A stretch of DNA of 49,957 bases from JAUICS01 sp964384335 (GCA_964384335.1 CAYLKN010000015.1:1-49957); one strand, 5' to 3'. Numbered from the stretch's first letter, positions 9,094-17,077 are shown. The notes: generated from the sequence alone by a model not told the origin. Numbers and translations: made by a program.

Positions 9094-9528
9094 TTAAACG
9101 TAACCGCGCATGCCCGACTGCGGATATGGGCATGACAAAAGCCATTCCACAACTTCGTCTTTCATACGCTTACTGGTTTCCAGGGACCTGTGTGTTCTTT
9201 CGATTGCCTTGTCAAGTATGGAAATTGTTTTCAGTGTCGATTCCGTCGTACCCGGGTTTTGGCCGGCTGCAAAATCAATCAGCCGCTGGCGCTCGGTATT
9301 CAGACGGCTGAGGGAATCGTTTAAGTTATCTTCGTCTTTTTCCATTTTCTGCACACGGGCAAGAATTTCCGGGGTCATCTTTTCCCTCAGCTCCTGTGCC
9401 CTTTGCGGATTTTGCATGAAAATGTCGAGCTCCTGCTCAATAAAGACATTGGTATGGACGCTCCCTTCACGCGTAGAGTACCTGTTATCGCTGGTTTGCG
9501 GGTTGTTTTTCAGATAAATCGGTGCCAT
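9094..9528 (-). CDS. hypothetical coiled-coil protein
   Basis: A 144-residue soluble protein of unknown function. The first 30 residues are polar (MAPIYLKNNPQTSDNR), followed by long amphipathic helices from about residue 40 to 130 (MTPEILARVQKMEKDEDNLN, LSRLNTERQRLIDF, AIERTHRSLETSKRMKDEVV) that probably form a coiled coil. I place the start at 9528 because a GGAGAA ribosome-binding sequence is well spaced for that ATG; in-frame ATGs at 9534 and 9573 exist but are not preceded by one. It faces the deaminase-like gene and shares direction with the SHOCT-type gene about 100 bases upstream. No domain is recognised. Confidence 0.65.
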   Translation of the reverse strand: MAPIYLKNNPQTSDNRYSTREGSVHTNVFIEQELDIFMQNPQRAQELREKMTPEILARVQKMEKDEDNLNDSLSRLNTERQRLIDFAAGQNPGTTESTLKTISILDKAIERTHRSLETSKRMKDEVVEWLLSCPYPQSGMRGYV

Positions 9529-9626
9529 TGGCATTTCTCCATTTCCAGAGGTTAAGAACTTTCTTTGTCTCAAGGAAAAGATTCAAGTACTGTGCCAGTC
9601 TGAGGAGAAAGCATCAGGAGAAATAA

Positions 9627-9941
9627 TCAGCCCTCAAGCTCCTGAATACGGGCCGCATATTCCGCCTCCGTTATCAGGCCGCGTGCTTTCATTTTCCGAA
9701 GCGCCTTAAGAGCTTTCTGCGTTTCCGTGTCACGGGGCAGGTTTTCATTACCACTTTCCGTGTCGGAATAGGCATTTGTCAGGCCCCCATACTTAACGCC
9801 GCCGCCAGCACCGTCATTGGAAGAGTCTCTGTTCATAGATAAAACGCTAGCAAAAAAAGAGCTATAACGGGAAGGAAATTTCTGATACCATAGATTTAAT
9901 AATATCTCGGGCGTCCTCACGATGTCTGATACAAAGTCCAC
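9627..9941 (-). CDS. small protein with SHOCT-like C-terminal tail
   Basis: The last 30 residues (ALRKMKARGLITEAEYAARI) match the SHOCT pattern, a short helical hairpin often found at C-termini and thought to mediate oligomerisation or membrane tethering. The rest is polar and low in complexity (SSNDGAGGGVKYGGL). Two starts are possible: the ATG at 9941 (104 residues) or the ATG at 9836 (69 residues, beginning MNRDSSNDG). Neither has a good ribosome-binding site, and the shorter form omits an odd hydrophobic/aromatic N-terminus. Function is unknown. It may be co-transcribed with the coiled-coil gene that follows. Confidence 0.55.
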   Translation of the reverse strand: MDFVSDIVRTPEILLNLWYQKFPSRYSSFFASVLSMNRDSSNDGAGGGVKYGGLTNAYSDTESGNENLPRDTETQKALKALRKMKARGLITEAEYAARIQELEG

Positions 9942-10019
9942 GGTATCTTTTGATTATCAGCGTTCTTTTAACACCACCGGACACCATAGCTTTGCAGGCC
10001 CATGAAGCTGCAATACCAG

Positions 10020-10047
10020 AACCCGCCGTTTTTCGAGCGGGTTTTTT
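10020..10047 (+). terminator. Rho-independent terminator with no obvious upstream gene
   Basis: AACCCGC and GCGGGTT form a 7-bp stem followed by six T residues. There is no rightward gene between 9007 and this site, so it either blocks antisense transcription through the two leftward genes, ends a small RNA starting in 9942-10019, or attenuates a transcript leading into the phoH-like gene at 10137. Confidence 0.7.
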
Positions 10048-10136
10048 ATTGCCCGGGATGTCCTTCCCGTTCCCTGTTATAATTGGCGGAGTCCTCCGTC
10101 TATTCCTTTTTCAACCGCAACAGAGAGGAGCATATC

Positions 10137-10898
10137 ATGTCAAAAAAAATGCGGAAACAACAGCGCGCAAACCTTATGCACGGGCAATCCGATCACGGTG
10201 TTGTCCAGCCTTTGTTTGATGGCAAGGGCGACTGGCATCCTCTTGATGACGAAATTGATCGCTACCGTGATAAAAAATACCTAAAAACAGTCAAACCCCG
10301 TTCCGAAGGTCAGAAAATCCTTATGGACGCGATAAGCGGCTATAACCTTACCCTTGCTATCGGTCCGGCTGGTACGGGCAAAACATACCTTGCAATTGCC
10401 GCGGCAGTTGAATCGCTTGAAGCCGGTGAAGTGGACAGGATCGTCCTTTCCCGTCCGGCCATGGAGGCGGGCGAGAGCCTTGGATATCTTCCCGGCGACA
10501 TGCACGAGAAAATGGCACCTTACCTGAGGCCTCTTTACGATGCGCTTGGCGACCGGCTGGGCGGCAAAAAGGTAAGGCAATATATTGAAGAAGACAAAAT
10601 TGAAATCGCCCCTGTGGGTTTTATGCGCGGGCGGACGCTTAACAACGCCTTCGTTGTCATTGACGAGGCCCAGAACTGCACGTATCAACAGCTTAAAATG
10701 CTGCTTTCCCGTCTTGGATGGAATTCAACAATGGTAATAACCGGAGATCCGGACCAGACGGATCTTCTGGATGAACTTTCTGGACTTCAGGAAATTTCCA
10801 AACGTCTGGATACTGTTGATAATATTGCCGTCATCCGTCTGGAAAAAACGGATATTGTCCGCCATCCCCTGGTAAGCGAGATGCTCAACGTTCTGTAG
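10137..10898 (+). CDS. PhoH-family P-loop ATPase
   Basis: A 253-residue ATPase of the PhoH family, related to the helicase/terminase-like P-loop fold and implicated in RNA metabolism or ribosome-linked quality control. Walker A is GPAGTGKT, Walker B is FVVIDEAQNC, and the family motifs RPAMEAGESLGYLPGD and TGDPDQTDL are present. The first 45 residues are a basic, polar extension. The start at 10137 is chosen for the AGAGGAG Shine-Dalgarno six bases upstream; an in-frame start at 10083 lies in a terminator-proximal region without one. It has no YbeY partner next to it and no KH domain, so it is the short PhoH form rather than the ybeZ-ybeY type. The SCO1 gene follows after 77 bases. Confidence 0.92.
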   Translation: MSKKMRKQQRANLMHGQSDHGVVQPLFDGKGDWHPLDDEIDRYRDKKYLKTVKPRSEGQKILMDAISGYNLTLAIGPAGTGKTYLAIAAAVESLEAGEVDRIVLSRPAMEAGESLGYLPGDMHEKMAPYLRPLYDALGDRLGGKKVRQYIEEDKIEIAPVGFMRGRTLNNAFVVIDEAQNCTYQQLKMLLSRLGWNSTMVITGDPDQTDLLDELSGLQEISKRLDTVDNIAVIRLEKTDIVRHPLVSEMLNVL

Positions 10899-10975
10899 TT
10901 TTCAGGCAAAGAAAGAAAACAGGCGCGGCAAAATGAAAACTTGGATCCCGGCCGCGTCTGTGCCATATAAATTTT

Positions 10976-11629
10976 ATGAGTATTAACAGCAAGAACCGCT
11001 TTCTGCGTACGACGGCACTGGTCCTGACTGCGCTTGTCTTCTCTCTGGCCGTCGCCTATATGGAAGTTCAGAAGGAGAAAAGAAATAATGCGGCCTCCGC
11101 TTCAGGCCTTGTTGTAAGTGATGCTATTGGCGGTCCTTTTAACCTTGTAAACCAAGATAATGAACCTGTTTCACATGAAACCTATGCGGACAGGTATAAA
11201 CTGATTTATTTCGGATTTACCTATTGCCCGGCAATATGTCCGACCGAGCTTCAGAAAATGATGCTTGCCTATGAGCGGCTTGGTGCCTTGTCAGAAGATG
11301 TTTATCCGATTTTTATATCTGTTGACCCCGAACGTGACACGCCGGAGGTTGTTAAGGATTATACCGGATTGTTCGGGGACGGTTTGATCGGTCTGACAGG
11401 CTCAAAGGATCAGGTACAGGACGTCATAGATGTGTATAAGGTTTATGCAAGCAAGGTCCGGGAAGAAACTATGTCCGATTACACCATGGACCATTCCTCT
11501 TTCACCTATCTTATGTCGCCCGATAACAAACTTATCGGTCTTTTTAAAATTGGGGATACCGCAAATGAAATGGCCGGTGAAATCCGCCGGATTATAACCA
11601 TTCATAAAAGTACAGGCCGAAATACGTAG
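10976..11629 (+). CDS. SCO1/SenC-family copper chaperone
   Basis: This 217-residue membrane-anchored thioredoxin-fold protein delivers copper to, or reduces the cysteines of, the CuA site of cytochrome c oxidase. An N-terminal anchor (TTALVLTALVFSLAVAYM) is followed by the periplasmic domain with YFGFTYCPAICPTEL, whose two Cys are the copper-binding CxxxC pair. The third ligand His is in MDHSSFTYLM, and ISVDPERDTPE is a family motif. Length and motifs are complete. No oxidase genes are nearby, so it is unlinked here. The start at 10976 has no strong ribosome-binding site. Confidence 0.93.
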   Translation: MSINSKNRFLRTTALVLTALVFSLAVAYMEVQKEKRNNAASASGLVVSDAIGGPFNLVNQDNEPVSHETYADRYKLIYFGFTYCPAICPTELQKMMLAYERLGALSEDVYPIFISVDPERDTPEVVKDYTGLFGDGLIGLTGSKDQVQDVIDVYKVYASKVREETMSDYTMDHSSFTYLMSPDNKLIGLFKIGDTANEMAGEIRRIITIHKSTGRNT

Positions 11630-11671
11630 GCGCAAAGTTCGTACCGGTGCCTGAGGCGGCTACGCTAGAGC

Positions 11672-11781
11672 AAATCGCGATCAAAAAGAATCGCTTTGCG
11701 ATTTTTGTTCGCGTGAATTTGCTTGTCGATTCAATACGTCAGGGCAAATTCACGCTTCTCAGATATAATCATAGTGATTAT
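11672..11781. repeat. intergenic element with nested inverted repeats
   Basis: Between SCO1 and the two-TM gene are three dyads in a row: AAATCGC/GCGATTT (11672-11678, 11698-11704), a perfect 12-bp pair GCGTGAATTTGC/GCAAATTCACGC (11711-11722, 11744-11755), and ATAATCA/TGATTAT (11765-11781). No T tract follows, so it is not a simple terminator. It resembles the dispersed palindromic intergenic elements of alphaproteobacterial genomes, but no second copy is in this window. Confidence 0.5.
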
Positions 11782-11806
11782 GTTTGAACACGATCTGCCC
11801 TAACCC

Positions 11807-12076
11807 CTATTCCCTTTCGGTATCCTCCAGATCCTCTTTCTTATCAGGATCAAGGTCCTTCTTTATCCACCTGTAAGCAACAAACATAACGATCAGACAT
11901 AAAAACGTCACGATATTGATGACAATGACCAGCGCAACAATAGTGCCCAGACTGAGACTGTGTTTAAGCTGATCAAGATGATGATCCGTAAGGCCGGTTA
12001 ACAGACAAACAAGAATAAATACGGCAATTCCGGCCACGAAAGCCGTTTTTAAAAGTGCCTTTTTCCGGTTTGCCAT
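11807..12076 (-). CDS. hypothetical small two-TM membrane protein
   Basis: An 89-residue protein with a basic N-terminus (MANRKKALLK), two hydrophobic helices (about residues 11-29 and 43-68: AFVAGIAVFILVCLLTG, IVALVIVINIVTFLCLIVMFVAY) and a strongly acidic tail after RWIKKD. This predicts an inner-membrane hairpin with both ends cytoplasmic. Its start codon overlaps the stop of the SCP2 gene by one base (TAATG), indicating translational coupling and co-expression with it. No family is recognised. Confidence 0.7.
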   Translation of the reverse strand: MANRKKALLKTAFVAGIAVFILVCLLTGLTDHHLDQLKHSLSLGTIVALVIVINIVTFLCLIVMFVAYRWIKKDLDPDKKEDLEDTERE

Positions 12077-12372
12077 TAGTCTTCCAGCAAGGCGTTCAGT
12101 TTCATCGCCACTCCCATCGAGCCTGTGATTTTAAGCTTGCCTGTCATAAAGGCAATGTTCGGATCCTGTGTTCCCTCCAGTATCTCTGTAAGAACGTCTT
12201 TAGAGCAGGATAAAGTTGTGTCCGCCTCCCTTTCTTCAAATACAATTTCAGGCGGAGTTTGCTTTCCGTCAATAAAAAGAGCCTCGTCATCTATTTTGAA
12301 CAGAACCCCGTGTTTAAAGTCCTGCACATATGCGAGTTTCTCTTTTATTTTTTTTGCAATTTCTTCTTTCAT
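12076..12372 (-). CDS. SCP2 sterol-carrier-domain protein
   Basis: A 98-residue stand-alone SCP2 domain, which in bacteria binds acyl chains, CoA esters or other lipids. Family-like features are the alternating hydrophobic strands in the first half, the acidic EFE-like region (PEIVFEEREADTTLSCS) and the closing DPNIAFMTGKLKITGSMGVAMKLNALL, which matches the SCP2 signature for the C-terminal helix. It lies between a large acyl-CoA dehydrogenase gene (upstream, 20 bases apart) and a two-TM protein (downstream, overlapping), all leftward. That suggests a small lipid or acyl-CoA operon. Confidence 0.85.
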   Translation of the reverse strand: MKEEIAKKIKEKLAYVQDFKHGVLFKIDDEALFIDGKQTPPEIVFEEREADTTLSCSKDVLTEILEGTQDPNIAFMTGKLKITGSMGVAMKLNALLED

Positions 12373-12392
12373 ATTCTTTCAGGTTCTTATGT

Positions 12393-14195
12393 TTAAAACT
12401 GGTCCTCATCAAGCGCCATAACACTGTCCGCGCCCGCCATAATTGATTTAAACAGGCAATCCGTCTCGGGCAGCATTTTGTCAAAGAAAAACCGGGCTGT
12501 TTTTAATTTTGTATCATAAAAGCTTTTATTATCCGGATTATTTTCACGGTTCAGAAGGGCCGCCCTGCACATTCTGGCCCACATATATCCCATGGCAACC
12601 AGCGCGAACTGACGCAGATAATCCGTTGACGCAGCCCCGGCTTCGTTCGGGTTTTTAAGGCCTTTCATGGCGATTGCAGCTGTACTTTGCTGAAGTTTTG
12701 CAAATGCTTTTGCAAGGGGCAGAATATATGGCTGCATTTCCGGGTTTTCCATTTCCGCAGTTATATAATCGCTCACGGGATGGAAAAACCGCCTTAGCAT
12801 CCTTCCATACGAATGTGACATTTTACGCCCGACGAGATCCAGTGCCTGGATGCCGTTTGTGCCTTCATAGATCTGTGCAATCCGGGCATCTCTCACAAAC
12901 TGTTCAACACCGTAATCGTGAATATAGCCGTGGCCGCCGTAAACCTGAACCGCAAGATTGGCGCACATGCTGCCCATATCTGTCAGATAAGCCTTAATCA
13001 CAGGGGTCATAAGAGCAACAAAGTCCTCGGCGACCTGTTTTTTTGCCCTGTCTTTTTCTTTCAGGGATATATCAAGATGAACCCCTGTCCAGTATGAAAG
13101 CGCTCTGGCGCCTTCTGTAAATGCCTTCATGGTTAAAAGATTTTTTCGTACATCAGGATGGACAATAATCGGATCTGCCGGCTTTTCCGGATGTTTCGGG
13201 CCGTCCAGGGCCCGCATCTGAAGTCTCTCCCGGGCAAAGGCAACTGCATTTTGCCTTGCGACTTCGGCGATACCGAGTCCCTGCATACCGACTGCCAGCC
13301 GTGCGGCATTCATCATTGTAAACATCGCCCTAAGGCCTTTGTGCGGTTCCCCTACGAGCCAGCCCTTTGCGTCCTCATATATCATGACGCATGTGGCCGA
13401 AGCCTTGATACCCATTTTTTTCTCTATAGACTGGCAAAAAACGCCTTCATTTCTTTTCCCCTTCTGAATTTCGCCATTTTTTTCCTCGGCAAAGTATTTG
13501 GGAACGACAAAAAGGGAAATACCCCGGACACCTTCCGGTGCGTCAGGCAGACGGGCCAGAACCAGATGTATAATATTCTCTGTCAGATCGTGTTCGCCCG
13601 CCGAAATATATATTTTCTGCCCTGTAAGATTATAAGATCCATCCTTATTTGGAACCGCTTTCGTTTTGATAAGGCCAAGATCGGTCCCGCATTGCGGTTC
13701 CGTCAAATTCATGGTTCCAGACCATATGCCCGAAGCCAGTTTTGGCAGATAAATCCTCTTCTGTTCTTCATTACCGTGCAGATGGAGTGCATCATACGCG
13801 CCCTGTGTCAGGCCGGGATACATTCCAAAAGCCATATTCGCCGCGCTTATCATCTCCTGCAGGATGAAGTTAAGCGTATTCGGCAAACCCTGGCCGCCAT
13901 ATTCAGGATCAGCCGAAATCCCTGTCCACCCATTTCGGACAAACAGATCATAAGCCTCTTTAAATCCTTTAGGGGTGGTTACAGATTTGTTGCTGCAGGT
14001 GCACCCCTCTTCATCGCCACTTAAATTCAGAGGCAGTAATGTTTCCTCGCATAGTTTCGCAAGCTCGCTAACAACCGCATCGGCGACATCTCCTGTGGCG
14101 TCCCGGTAATCATCAAAACCGCAGAGATCCTCATAGTTAATCACCTCATGCAGTACAAACCGGATATCCTGAGCGGGGGCATTATAGACTGGCAT
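12393..14195 (-). CDS. acyl-CoA dehydrogenase of the long DmdC-like type
   Basis: A 600-residue FAD enzyme of the acyl-CoA dehydrogenase superfamily, in the ~595-residue subgroup that includes 3-methylmercaptopropionyl-CoA dehydrogenase and many uncharacterised members. Visible features are the N-terminal extension, MNLTEPQCGTDLGLI (FAD/substrate loop), KIYISAGEHDLTEN, QVYGGHGY and the YEGTNGIQALDLVGRK segment with the catalytic-base Glu region. A C-terminal helical domain follows. The DMSP-demethylation reaction should not be inferred, since the subgroup has broad or unknown substrates. The adjacent SCP2 protein suggests fatty acyl-CoA beta-oxidation. No clear ribosome-binding site precedes the ATG at 14195. 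Confidence 0.9.
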   Translation of the reverse strand: MPVYNAPAQDIRFVLHEVINYEDLCGFDDYRDATGDVADAVVSELAKLCEETLLPLNLSGDEEGCTCSNKSVTTPKGFKEAYDLFVRNGWTGISADPEYGGQGLPNTLNFILQEMISAANMAFGMYPGLTQGAYDALHLHGNEEQKRIYLPKLASGIWSGTMNLTEPQCGTDLGLIKTKAVPNKDGSYNLTGQKIYISAGEHDLTENIIHLVLARLPDAPEGVRGISLFVVPKYFAEEKNGEIQKGKRNEGVFCQSIEKKMGIKASATCVMIYEDAKGWLVGEPHKGLRAMFTMMNAARLAVGMQGLGIAEVARQNAVAFARERLQMRALDGPKHPEKPADPIIVHPDVRKNLLTMKAFTEGARALSYWTGVHLDISLKEKDRAKKQVAEDFVALMTPVIKAYLTDMGSMCANLAVQVYGGHGYIHDYGVEQFVRDARIAQIYEGTNGIQALDLVGRKMSHSYGRMLRRFFHPVSDYITAEMENPEMQPYILPLAKAFAKLQQSTAAIAMKGLKNPNEAGAASTDYLRQFALVAMGYMWARMCRAALLNRENNPDNKSFYDTKLKTARFFFDKMLPETDCLFKSIMAGADSVMALDEDQF

Positions 14196-14362
14196 GATAT
14201 AAGTCGCGTTTACGTTTTGTTAAGGTTACGATTGTATTAAAGTAGAGAAAGACTTCTTTACTATTTCCAATCTTATCAAATTTTAACGCTGAACTTAATT
14301 GAATTTTATTCGTAGTCTTCACGAAAAATTAATCTTTGTATAATAACGTAGAGGAAAATGTT

Positions 14363-14410
14363 ATGAAAAATATAACTAATGATTACTTGTGTGTGTGGGG
14401 TCAATTATGA
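14363..14410 (+). CDS. possible 15-residue leader peptide coupled to the receiver gene
   Basis: A 15-codon ORF (MKNITNDYLCVWGQL) is preceded by TAGAGG eight bases before its ATG, a better ribosome-binding site than that of the following gene. Its stop codon TGA overlaps the ATG of the receiver gene (ATGA), the classic arrangement for translational coupling. No repeated regulatory codon is seen, so amino-acid attenuation is not suggested. It may only feed ribosomes into the receiver gene, or it may be chance. Confidence 0.4.
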   Translation: MKNITNDYLCVWGQL

Positions 14411-14790
14411 AAGTTCTTGTAGTAGACGATTCAAAGGCATTCTGCCAGGATATATCCAGACTTCTAAAAAAAGAAGGGTATGAAGTTTATTTCACTGATG
14501 ACAGTGACATTGTCTCCGCTTTCTGCAAAAACCAGGGCATTGATATCTGTATAACACGCATTTCAGATGATGAACGCAAGACTCTCCGAATTTTCCGGGG
14601 CATAAGAGACAACGCCCCTGAAACACGCGTTATTGCCATGTCACACGATGAAGGTATATCGCAAAGTATTGAAAGCACAATTGCCATTGTCAATATCGGC
14701 GTAAACACACTTCTTTCCAGACACAGGGATATTCACAGTCTGAAAAATGCGGTTTCACGTGAAATACCTGCGTGTGTAGGATTGAAATAG
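14407..14790 (+). CDS. atypical response-regulator receiver protein, phospho-acceptor Asp absent
   Basis: A 127-residue stand-alone receiver domain. The N-terminus MKVLVVDDSK carries the acidic pair (Asp7, Asp8), but where the phosphorylatable Asp is expected (strand IDICITRI) there is Arg51. The Lys of the usual KP motif is also missing (TLLSRH), while a Ser (AMSHD) keeps the Thr/Ser position. It therefore probably signals without classical phosphorylation, as in pseudo-receivers. The start at 14407 is chosen because MKVLVVDD is the canonical beginning; a GTG at 14389 in frame adds six residues. No histidine kinase is nearby. The 3' end contains a parS-like palindrome. Confidence 0.8.
   Translation: MKVLVVDDSKAFCQDISRLLKKEGYEVYFTDDSDIVSAFCKNQGIDICITRISDDERKTLRIFRGIRDNAPETRVIAMSHDEGISQSIESTIAIVNIGVNTLLSRHRDIHSLKNAVSREIPACVGLK
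14751..14766. promoter_or_regulatory. parS-like site 1 (14 of 16 match)
   Basis: GGTTTCACGTGAAATA matches the ParB-binding consensus TGTTTCACGTGAAACA at 14 of 16 positions, with the central TTTCACGTGAAA intact. It lies inside the 3' end of the receiver gene, 361 bases from the parB stop. The two mismatches are at the outer edge, so ParB binding is plausible but weaker than at the other two sites. Confidence 0.6.
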
Positions 14791-14807
14791 GCCTGCTGAA
14801 ATTTCAG

Positions 14808-15113
14808 TTAAAGCTTGTCTTTATCAATCATTTCCCGCAGCTCATGTAAAACATCCTGCTTTCTGTCTTCATCATCAATTGCAGTCTTTAAGCTTTTCTT
14901 TGCTTTTTCAATATTCAAAGCCCGACGCATCTTCTCAATCTCTTCCGGGCCTAATTCGGCCCGTTTTTCTGAAATCTGTTTCTTTACGCGTTCGCGCAGG
15001 GCAATGCTTTCGGGACTTCTTGATTTTGGTGGGGCCGACACATTACTTGCGACTGAAGTTTTTTTCGCGTTGCTGCCGCCTTTATTCTTATTTCCGCCAA
15101 ACAGACCAAACAT
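14808..15113 (-). CDS. hypothetical protein downstream of parB
   Basis: A 101-residue basic protein. After MFGLFGGNKNKGG comes a low-complexity linker of about 25 residues rich in Ser, Pro and Lys, then a helical charged region (LRERVKKQISEKRAELGPEE to the end). The gene starts 13 bases after the parB stop on the same strand, so it probably belongs to the parAB operon. No family is recognised. The helical half might interact with DNA, the membrane or ParB; this is inference from position and charge only. Confidence 0.65.
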   Translation of the reverse strand: MFGLFGGNKNKGGSNAKKTSVASNVSAPPKSRSPESIALRERVKKQISEKRAELGPEEIEKMRRALNIEKAKKSLKTAIDDEDRKQDVLHELREMIDKDKL

Positions 15114-15126
15114 GGGAAGAACCTTT

Positions 15127-16149
15127 CTAATCCACGCGTGACAATCGTTTCAGAAGATTATCCAGTTTCTCCAGGGACGGATAAAAAATTTTGATCACGC
15201 CCTCACTCTGTGAGGAACCGATGTCAATCTTAACATTCATACCCAGCAAATTTGTAAGCTCCTCCTCCAGTGCAAGTGTATCCGAATCTTTTGGCGTTTT
15301 GGTCTTGGTTGATCCGGCAGAAGGCCCGGCAGGCGGTTTAGCATATCCGGAAGAAGCCAGTTTCTCGACCTCCCGGACACTAATATCTTCGGCGATAATA
15401 CGCTCCGCAACATTATCAGCATCGGGAATCTTGAGCAAAACACGGGCATGGCCGGCTGTTAACTTTCCCTCTCGCAGGTAGGATTTAATTTTCGGGGATA
15501 AGCCGACAAGGCGAAGTGTATTTGCAATATGAGGTCTGCTTTTGCCGATCCGCCTGGCGATTTCCTCCTGATTATATCCGTACTGCTCCATAAGAGCCTT
15601 ATACCCGTAAGCCTCGTCCAGTGGATTCAGATCCTCTCTTTGCAGATTTTCAACCATGGCAATTTCAAGCATGTTCTGGTCATCCAGATCCAAAACAACC
15701 ACCGGAACTTCATGGACCTGCGCCATTTGTGACGCACGCCAGCGGCGTTCCCCGGCTACAAGCTCATACTGATCATCTTCATCCCCTTTACGCCTGACGA
15801 TAAGAGGCTGGAGAACACCGCGCTCCTTTATTGAAGCAGCAAGCTGTTCCAGGCTTTCTTCGGAAAACTCTTTTCTGGGCTGATTGGGGTTGGGCGTAAT
15901 CTGATCAAGGCCAAGCGTTCTAATGCCGCCACTATTTTCAGCAATCTGCGGCTCATCACCTGCAACAAAAGGATCGTTTTCAGCATCTTCAAAAAGTGCA
16001 TCGAGTCCTCGGCCAAGTCTTTTTCTTTTCGTTTCAACAGTCTGCGCCGGGCCCTCCAGGCCTTCAGGAATCCTGGTTTCTGAACGCACATCTTCCTTAG
16101 ATTCAAGGGCGTTATCGTCGGGGTCTTTTTCGGGATTAGAGTCTGACAT
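15127..16149 (-). CDS. parB: chromosome-partitioning protein ParB
   Basis: A 340-residue CTP-dependent DNA clamp that loads at parS and drives origin segregation with ParA. After an acidic, disordered N-terminus of about 75 residues with a basic KRKRLGRGLDALF motif, the CTP-binding domain is visible (ITPNPNQPRKEF, LVAGERRWRASQ). The helix-turn-helix follows (YNQEEIARRIGKSRPHIANTLRL), then a Ser/Thr/Lys linker and the C-terminal dimerisation domain ending KLDNLLKRL. All family elements are present. It follows parA by five bases in the same operon and sits among three parS-like sites. Confidence 0.97.
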   Translation of the reverse strand: MSDSNPEKDPDDNALESKEDVRSETRIPEGLEGPAQTVETKRKRLGRGLDALFEDAENDPFVAGDEPQIAENSGGIRTLGLDQITPNPNQPRKEFSEESLEQLAASIKERGVLQPLIVRRKGDEDDQYELVAGERRWRASQMAQVHEVPVVVLDLDDQNMLEIAMVENLQREDLNPLDEAYGYKALMEQYGYNQEEIARRIGKSRPHIANTLRLVGLSPKIKSYLREGKLTAGHARVLLKIPDADNVAERIIAEDISVREVEKLASSGYAKPPAGPSAGSTKTKTPKDSDTLALEEELTNLLGMNVKIDIGSSQSEGVIKIFYPSLEKLDNLLKRLSRVD

Positions 16150-16154
16150 GAGGT

Positions 16155-16961
16155 TTATGCAGCCTGTTTACTTGCCTTTTTGAATTTCTGATCTTTTGTT
16201 TCTCTTTGAATAATCTCCGAAGCAAGCTTTATATAAGCCTGTGCGCCCGGGCATTTCATGTCATAAATGATAGCAGGGAGCCCAAAGGATGGGGCCTCGG
16301 AAACACGAACATTTCTGGGTATCACGGTATTATAGACCTTATCGCCAAAATGCTGCCGAACATCCTGCGCAACCATACTTGAAAGATTGTTACGCTGATC
16401 GTACATCGTCAGCAAAACACCGTGAATTTCAAGAGAAGGGTTAAAGTTTGTCTTGACGCGGCTGATCGTTTTTGACAAATGGCTGAGACCTTCAAGAGCA
16501 TAAAATTCACACTGCAGGGGAACAATAACACCATGCGCGGCAACAAGTGCGTTCAGAGTCAGGAGATTAAGGGAAGGAGGACAATCAATGATAATATAGT
16601 CATAGCCTTCACAAAACTGCAACGCTTCCCGTAAACGGGATTCACGCCGGCGAGAGGATACAAGCTCGATTTCCGCCCCTGAAAGATGAACTGTCGATGG
16701 CGCCACACAAAGGCCGGGCACGCGTGTTTTCATTGCGGCCTGCCCGATACTCTTTTCACGGAACAATACCTGATACATACTCACGTCAATCTGGGATCTC
16801 ATAATACCCAGGCCCGTGGAGGCGTTGCCCTGGGGGTCCATATCGACAAGCAAGACTTTATTGCCAACTGCGGCAAGCGCCGTGGCAAGATTAATAGCGG
16901 TTGTTGTTTTTCCAACGCCGCCTTTCTGGTTTGCCACTGCAAGAATTCGAGGATGAGACAT
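16155..16961 (-). CDS. parA: chromosome-partitioning ATPase ParA
   Basis: A 268-residue MinD/ParA-type ATPase that binds nucleoid DNA when ATP-bound and moves ParB-parS complexes. The deviant Walker A is NQKGGVGKTTTAIN near the start, the switch region is DMDPQGNASTG, and Walker B is IIIDCPPSL. Length is normal. The gene starts at the ATG at 16961, and a candidate promoter with a TTGACA box lies upstream. The first 13 codons are repeated at 17078-17116 across an N-filled assembly gap, so the true leader sequence is uncertain, but the coding region itself is complete. Confidence 0.97.
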   Translation of the reverse strand: MSHPRILAVANQKGGVGKTTTAINLATALAAVGNKVLLVDMDPQGNASTGLGIMRSQIDVSMYQVLFREKSIGQAAMKTRVPGLCVAPSTVHLSGAEIELVSSRRRESRLREALQFCEGYDYIIIDCPPSLNLLTLNALVAAHGVIVPLQCEFYALEGLSHLSKTISRVKTNFNPSLEIHGVLLTMYDQRNNLSSMVAQDVRQHFGDKVYNTVIPRNVRVSEAPSFGLPAIIYDMKCPGAQAYIKLASEIIQRETKDQKFKKASKQAA

Positions 16962-16977
16962 AATATAATTTCTAAAT

Positions 16978-17077
16978 NNNNNNNNNNNNNNNNNNNNNNN
17001 NNNNNNNNNNNNNNNNNNNNNNNNNNNNNNNNNNNNNNNNNNNNNNNNNNNNNNNNNNNNNNNNNNNNNNNNNNNNN
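16978..17077. other. assembly gap (100 N)
   Basis: Exactly 100 N residues mark a scaffold join in the leader of parA. The 55 bases before the gap (16923-16977) are repeated without change immediately after it (17078-17132), as expected when two contigs overlap by a k-mer length and were not merged. The gap is therefore probably artificial and the real distance may be zero or a few repeat units. Confidence 0.95.

Noticed and set aside
10933..10986. Possible 17-codon ORF running into the SCO1 start
   Set aside because: No ribosome-binding site precedes it and the sequence does not look like a leader peptide; overlap with the SCO1 start is probably chance.
11167..11182. Degenerate parS-like sequence (TGTTTCACATGAAACC) in the SCO1 gene
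   Set aside because: It matches 14 of 16 positions, but one mismatch breaks the central CACGTG core that ParB contacts.
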